From the NCBI GenBank assembly GCA_021464525.1, contig JADRCO010001344.1, forward strand, positions 1 through 20,101: 20,101 nucleotides of DNA. Direction: 5' to 3'. The notes below the pieces were generated by a model, which did no database searches, had not been told where the DNA came from, and saw nothing but the letters and a program-made list of their open reading frames with translations. Origin of the DNA: Rhizophagus sp. LPA8_4_AMF. Taxonomy: Eukaryota > Glomeromycota > Glomeromycetes > Glomerales > Glomeraceae. The position numbers were made by a program, and so were the translations under genes. Of this stretch, positions 17,172 through 20,101 are shown in pieces (position 1 is the stretch's first letter; the number at the start of each line of letters is the position of its first letter).

Positions 17172-17422
17172 TGTTACTGTACCGTACCGCACTGCATAAG
17201 ATATCCCCCTTTTCATGTTAAAGTATTAACCGCCAGTATCTCTTTAATTTCTAAAAATCTGCATATTTTAATGGTTGCTACAAATAAATATTTTTTTCAT
17301 ATATTAATAAATCCTTCTAGTATTGCTAGTATTAGATGGTGTACCCGGGTACAATATATACTTCTGAACTCAGGTATTATATATTATACTCGGGGTATCT
17401 TGTGCAATGCGGTACGGTAACA
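17172..17422. mobile_element. 251-bp MITE-like element with about 34-bp terminal inverted repeats
   Basis: The left end (17172-17209) begins TGTTACTGTACCGTACCGCA and runs to GATATCCCC. The right end (17392-17422), reverse-complemented, begins TGTTACCGTACCGCATTGCA and runs to GATACCCC. They align with one 6-base insertion and three single differences. The interior lacks a transposase but includes a perfect 12-bp palindrome GTACCCGGGTAC (17341-17352). The 84-codon plus-strand frame starting with TTG at 17166 spans the element and is spurious. No clear target duplication is visible, so the transposon superfamily is undetermined. Confidence 0.7.
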
Positions 17423-17837
17423 GTCATATACTAATATCCTTAAAAGTGGGTATATTCTACGTACATTCTTCAGTAACGAAATTTGTCATATGACAAGTTA
17501 TATAACAAAAAAAACCAAAAAGTAAAATAAAAAAAAAGGGAAATTTTATAATTAATAAATATTTAAGTTTAATAAGTTTTTAATCCTATTCACTTTCGTT
17601 CGTTCTAGTATCGTCAAAAAGTGAGCAAAAATGCGCAGCAGTGGAATGAATAAAAAGAAATTTTCAAAAGTTTTACAAGCGACTTTTATTTCATTTACTT
17701 TATCAAAAGTAACTTAACGAAGTTATAGATAATTTAATGATATCTTAAAAAAGACAGCTCCAATTCAATGCATAAAAGTTGTCAACTCTTTGAATAAGCT
17801 CTCTATTGTTCTAAAGATTGGGATTTGTGGTCCTAGA
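17423..17837. other. AT-rich spacer with a doubtful 28-codon frame
   Basis: An ATG frame at 17631-17717 starts MRSSGMNKKKFSKVLQ and ends SKVT; it is basic and too short to support without more evidence. Otherwise nothing is recognised. Confidence 0.35.
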
Positions 17838-17963
17838 TTAATACAATAAAAATTCTTGGGCAATGATTTTTACTGTAGAGAACAAAGATCCAACATTGCA
17901 AAAACCCACAACGTCGCACTGCGTCAACATTACGTGATTAATCCGTTGTTTTGTGCGACGCAT
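17838..17963 (-). CDS. Doubtful small ORF, 41 aa
   Basis: Minus-strand ATG at 17963 to TAA at 17838. It begins MRRTKQRINHVMLTQC and continues VVGFCNVGSLF. Composition is more protein-like than the spacer, with GC-richer codons in its first half. GTCGCAC (17913-17919) and GTGCGAC (17953-17959) lie inside it as an inverted repeat. No promoter or family is visible. It could be a downstream piece of the 53-aa frame on the same strand, but no convincing splice pair joins them. Confidence 0.2.
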   Translation of the reverse strand: MRRTKQRINHVMLTQCDVVGFCNVGSLFSTVKIIAQEFLLY

Positions 17964-18052
17964 CGTATGTGTAGAGCTGCATTAAATTATTATATCTACT
18001 GCTAATATATGGCGTAAGCGCACATCATCAGGACAATAGTAGAAGAAACAAT

Positions 18053-18160
18053 TAGGAAATCCTAACAGGCTTTTGAAGATAAAAAAAATTACACGTGAAG
18101 AAACCGACAGGAAGTGTAAGAAAAAAAGAAAAGAAGAAAAGAAACGATAACGTGATCCAA
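18053..18160. repeat. Purine-rich tract
   Basis: From about 18100 to 18150 the plus strand is almost pure A/G (GAAGTGTAAGAAAAAAAGAA then AAGAAGAAAAGAAACG). On the minus strand this is a strong polypyrimidine run downstream of the 53-aa frame. Low-complexity; no further meaning is supported. Confidence 0.6.
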
Positions 18161-18294
18161 TGATGTCTTGAAAACATAATATTGAAGTATTGCGACTTTC
18201 GTTATGATGATTATGATTTGTCTATAGTAGTTGATTTTTTTTTCTGTGATGTGCGGTCGGTTGTGTAAAGTAAGGTTTTTTTTTCTTAATAATT

Positions 18295-18456
18295 TCAGGA
18301 AATTTCAGGAGAGTTCAGGAGCACATATGGCATAAGAAGAATGGTTCGGATTCTTTCAGTTTCTGTCTTGCGTGTTACTGTGTTGTTTACTATTTGAGGA
18401 TGTTGCGATGGTCTGATCAAGCATGCGAAGAAAAAGTCTTCGGTTTCGTAGGACAT
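18295..18456 (-). CDS. Candidate small protein, 53 aa
   Basis: Minus-strand ATG at 18456 (context AAAAATGTCC) to TGA at 18295-18297. It begins MSYETEDFFFACLIRPSQHP, continues with a charged middle (TRKTETERIRT) and ends in LLMPYVLLNSPEIS. The block 18240-18650 is clearly less AT-rich than the flanks, which in this genome type favours transcribed sequence. TTTATAAACCC on the minus strand at 18655-18665 is a plausible TATA box, implying a 5' leader of about 170 nt. No signal peptide or known domain. The three TTTCAGGA-like repeats at its 3' end (18293-18320) could confuse the boundary. Confidence 0.35.
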   Translation of the reverse strand: MSYETEDFFFACLIRPSQHPQIVNNTVTRKTETERIRTILLMPYVLLNSPEIS

Positions 18457-18654
18457 TTTTTGTCCTTTGTGAATTGTTGTTGTAGAGCTGTCTGCCAGTA
18501 TCAGCCTTTAATTTGTTTGTTTGAGGTCATTGGTAGCGAAAGATAAGGAATCCCGCATACTCTTCCACTACAAGTTTGATAAGATTTTAGTTGTGGGAAA
18601 AAGTTGTCTGTATATTTTCGTAGTAGACTGACCGGTTAAAAGAATTTTCCCATG

Positions 18655-18666
18655 GGTTTATAAAAT
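18655..18666 (-). promoter_or_regulatory. Possible TATA box for the 53-aa frame
   Basis: On the minus strand TTTTATAAACCC, about 200 bp before the ATG at 18456. Same form (TATAAACCC) as the box at 11326. Confidence 0.35.
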
Positions 18667-18779
18667 TTTTTTGCATAAAAAAAAGTGTATTTTATGATTT
18701 TGTGACACATTACATACATTACATATTTTTGTTTTTTTTCATATCACTTGCAAATTATCAAATTTTAATAATTTTGAAA

Positions 18780-19200
18780 ACCACAATAATCTAACGACGG
18801 AATACACGATCATCAAAGTATAAAAAGAAATAAAGCCAAAAATTACGAAGCTTAAATATAAATAAGAAATGAATCAAAAATAGAATCACAATAATAAATA
18901 TGAAATATAATATCATAAAGTCCAAGTGCAATAAATAAAATGAAATCAACAAATAAATCCTAAGTGCAGTACAATAAAAATGAAATCGAAAATCGAAAAG
19001 CTAAATGAAATAAATGCGAAATCAAAAATTAAGTCTAAAGCCGAAGCTGAAAATTTCAGCCAAAACATAAAGAACCAAGTACAACAAAATGAATCAAAAA
19101 ACTGAATGCAATAAAGCAAAATCAAAAAGCTCAAATATAAAAAAAATTGATAATCAAAAATTCCAGTCCAATTATAATAAATATCTCAAGTACAATGAGA
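18780..19200. repeat. A-rich low-complexity block with imperfect short repeats
   Basis: A/C/G-rich, T-poor plus strand made of loose copies of AAATGAAATCAA, AATCAAAAA and AGTGCAATAAA. Example: AAGTCCAAGTGCAATAAA (from 18918) and AAGTGCAGTACAATAAA (from 18962). Both strands show frames of about 60 codons (18946-19134 minus; 19089-19280 plus), which are composition artefacts. Confidence 0.6.
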
Positions 19201-19450
19201 ATAAAAGGTACTGGCGCGTAATACATAATCATGTGGTTATATGTTACGTACAAATTAATCCTTATATATTTAAAAAATAAGTCGTCTCGTATTCTATGAT
19301 ACAATTATAAGTTATAATAATAATTTTTATTTATTAGATAATTTACAATCTTTTTAATGTTAAATTTTTAGTGTTATAGTTTAAAAGTTTACTTACTCTG
19401 CTTATAATGTTCTCGTTATACAATTATTAAAAGGCAATATCTTCAAAGCG
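19201..19450. other. AT-rich spacer
   Basis: No gene or repeat recognised. Confidence 0.5.
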
Positions 19451-19583
19451 GTTGTAGATCAAACTTGAGTCCCAAATCGTCCCATCGGCCTAAATTATTG
19501 GTCCATTCAAATAATGCCTTAAAACTGTACCAGCGATGATCTCCGATGGGCGATTTGAGACATGGTTTGATTTGGTCTACAAC
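19451..19583. mobile_element. 133-bp foldback (MITE-like) element
   Basis: Left arm 19451-19488 starts GTTGTAGATCAAAC and ends CAAATCGTCCCATCGG. Right arm 19543-19583, reverse-complemented, starts GTTGTAGACCAAATCAAACC and ends CAAATCGCCCATCGG. The arms differ by a few substitutions and two small indels. The 54-nt interior has no coding capacity. GC content is higher than the surroundings, as expected for a recent insertion. Target duplication not evident (AAAGCG on the left, AGTTCT on the right). Confidence 0.75.
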
Positions 19584-19895
19584 AGTTCTAACAATAAGTT
19601 TAAGATTTAAAATAATTATTTAGTTCAAATAAGCTGAGATAGAGAAACGTCAGTTCTAAACGTACAGAATTAAGTTATAAAGTAAAAGTGCCAGTATTCA
19701 AAATTTCATTTGAAGAAAATTTTATAATGTTGTAAAGCTGGCGATTATAGAAATGGTTGGTTCGATGTTAAATGATTATTGAAATGCTCATTTTATTTCA
19801 TGATAAATGAAGTTTTTTTTGCGTGTATTAGATTTGTGTTAAAGTGGCCTTACATTATCAGATGAAAAATATGGTTGCGCCGAGAAATATGCATA
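19584..19895. other. AT-rich spacer
   Basis: About 300 bp between the foldback element and the transposon end at 19896; no gene or motif recognised. Confidence 0.5.
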
Positions 19896-20101
19896 CAGTG
19901 TGTAACAAAAAAAACTGGAATACTATTTTTGTAATAAAAATGTGTATTATACGCTCAAAATAAATCTGATTTTCTTTATGTAAATTGAATAATAAACCTA
20001 TAACTAAGGTCTACATTATGATATCTTTTAAAGTTATAGTAGCTTTATTATTTTTTGAAAAATTTCGCTGTAAATATTTACTTTGAACAGAAAAATATAA
20101 C
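19896..20101 (+). mobile_element. Left end of a Tc1/mariner-like element, cut by the window edge
   Basis: CAGTGTGTAACAAAAAAAAC at 19896 follows TA, the expected target site, and matches the left end of the 14157 element at 20 of 22 bases. The following 180 bp are AT-rich without coding potential. The other end is not in the window, so whether this copy carries a transposase cannot be told. Confidence 0.55.

Noticed and set aside
17166-17420. 84-codon plus-strand frame
   Set aside because: It needs a TTG start and coincides with the TIR element; the ends are inverted repeats, not protein.
18340-18356. Possible tRNA B box GGTTCGGATTC
   Set aside because: No A box or acceptor stem can be placed around it; it lies inside the minus-strand 53-aa frame.
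18946-19280. Two frames of about 60 codons on opposite strands
   Set aside because: Both come from the A-rich low-complexity block.

Overview
The window is eukaryotic, very AT-rich (roughly three quarters A+T by eye) and gene-poor. I read it as the nuclear genome of an early-diverging fungus, most likely an arbuscular mycorrhizal fungus of the Rhizophagus type. The reasons are the long AT-rich spacers, short introns with TACTAAC-like branch sites and T-rich acceptors, dispersed TIR elements, a decayed hAT transposase, and a protein carrying half of a fungal Zn2Cys6 motif. The organism assignment is inference; nothing in the window is a species marker.

Layout. 1-351 is a minisatellite of about 60-bp palindromic units. 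595-666 is a TA microsatellite and 994-1110 a pyrimidine-rich tract. 1149-2735 (+ strand) is a run of tiny exon-like modules separated by short intron-like modules, with repeated TACTAAC, T-rich AG acceptors and GTAAG donors. 2805-3001 holds a short tandem duplication and hairpins, and 3242-3412 a cluster of palindromic transcription-factor-like sites. 3670-5310 (- strand) is a decayed hAT transposase with BED finger, catalytic core and C-terminal dimerisation region all recognisable. A further open segment at 6167-6364 may be its separated N-terminus. 7344-10471 has only weak coding traces.

10472-11729 holds a GGTACC-bearing minisatellite, two diverged copies of one segment, and an orphan gene tail ending WDPMELD. 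The intact 85-aa gene at 13803-14060 ends WDPMDLD, so these pieces probably belong to one small lineage-specific family. Its stop is followed 97 bp later by a 446-bp Tc1/mariner-type non-autonomous element. A related end lies at 19896, and the element probably continues past the window.

The second well-supported gene is 16058-16456 (- strand, 132 aa), which has the front part of a Zn2Cys6 cluster but lacks the other four cysteines. The right end carries two more TIR elements (17172-17422 and 19451-19583), a 53-aa short ORF in a less AT-rich island (18295-18456, - strand), and an A-rich low-complexity block.

There is no operon and no visible pathway; the genes look independent. I found no rRNA, tRNA or CRISPR array. 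The most interesting signals are the mini-exon array, the conserved C-terminal WDPM(D/E)LD peptide, and the half zinc cluster.
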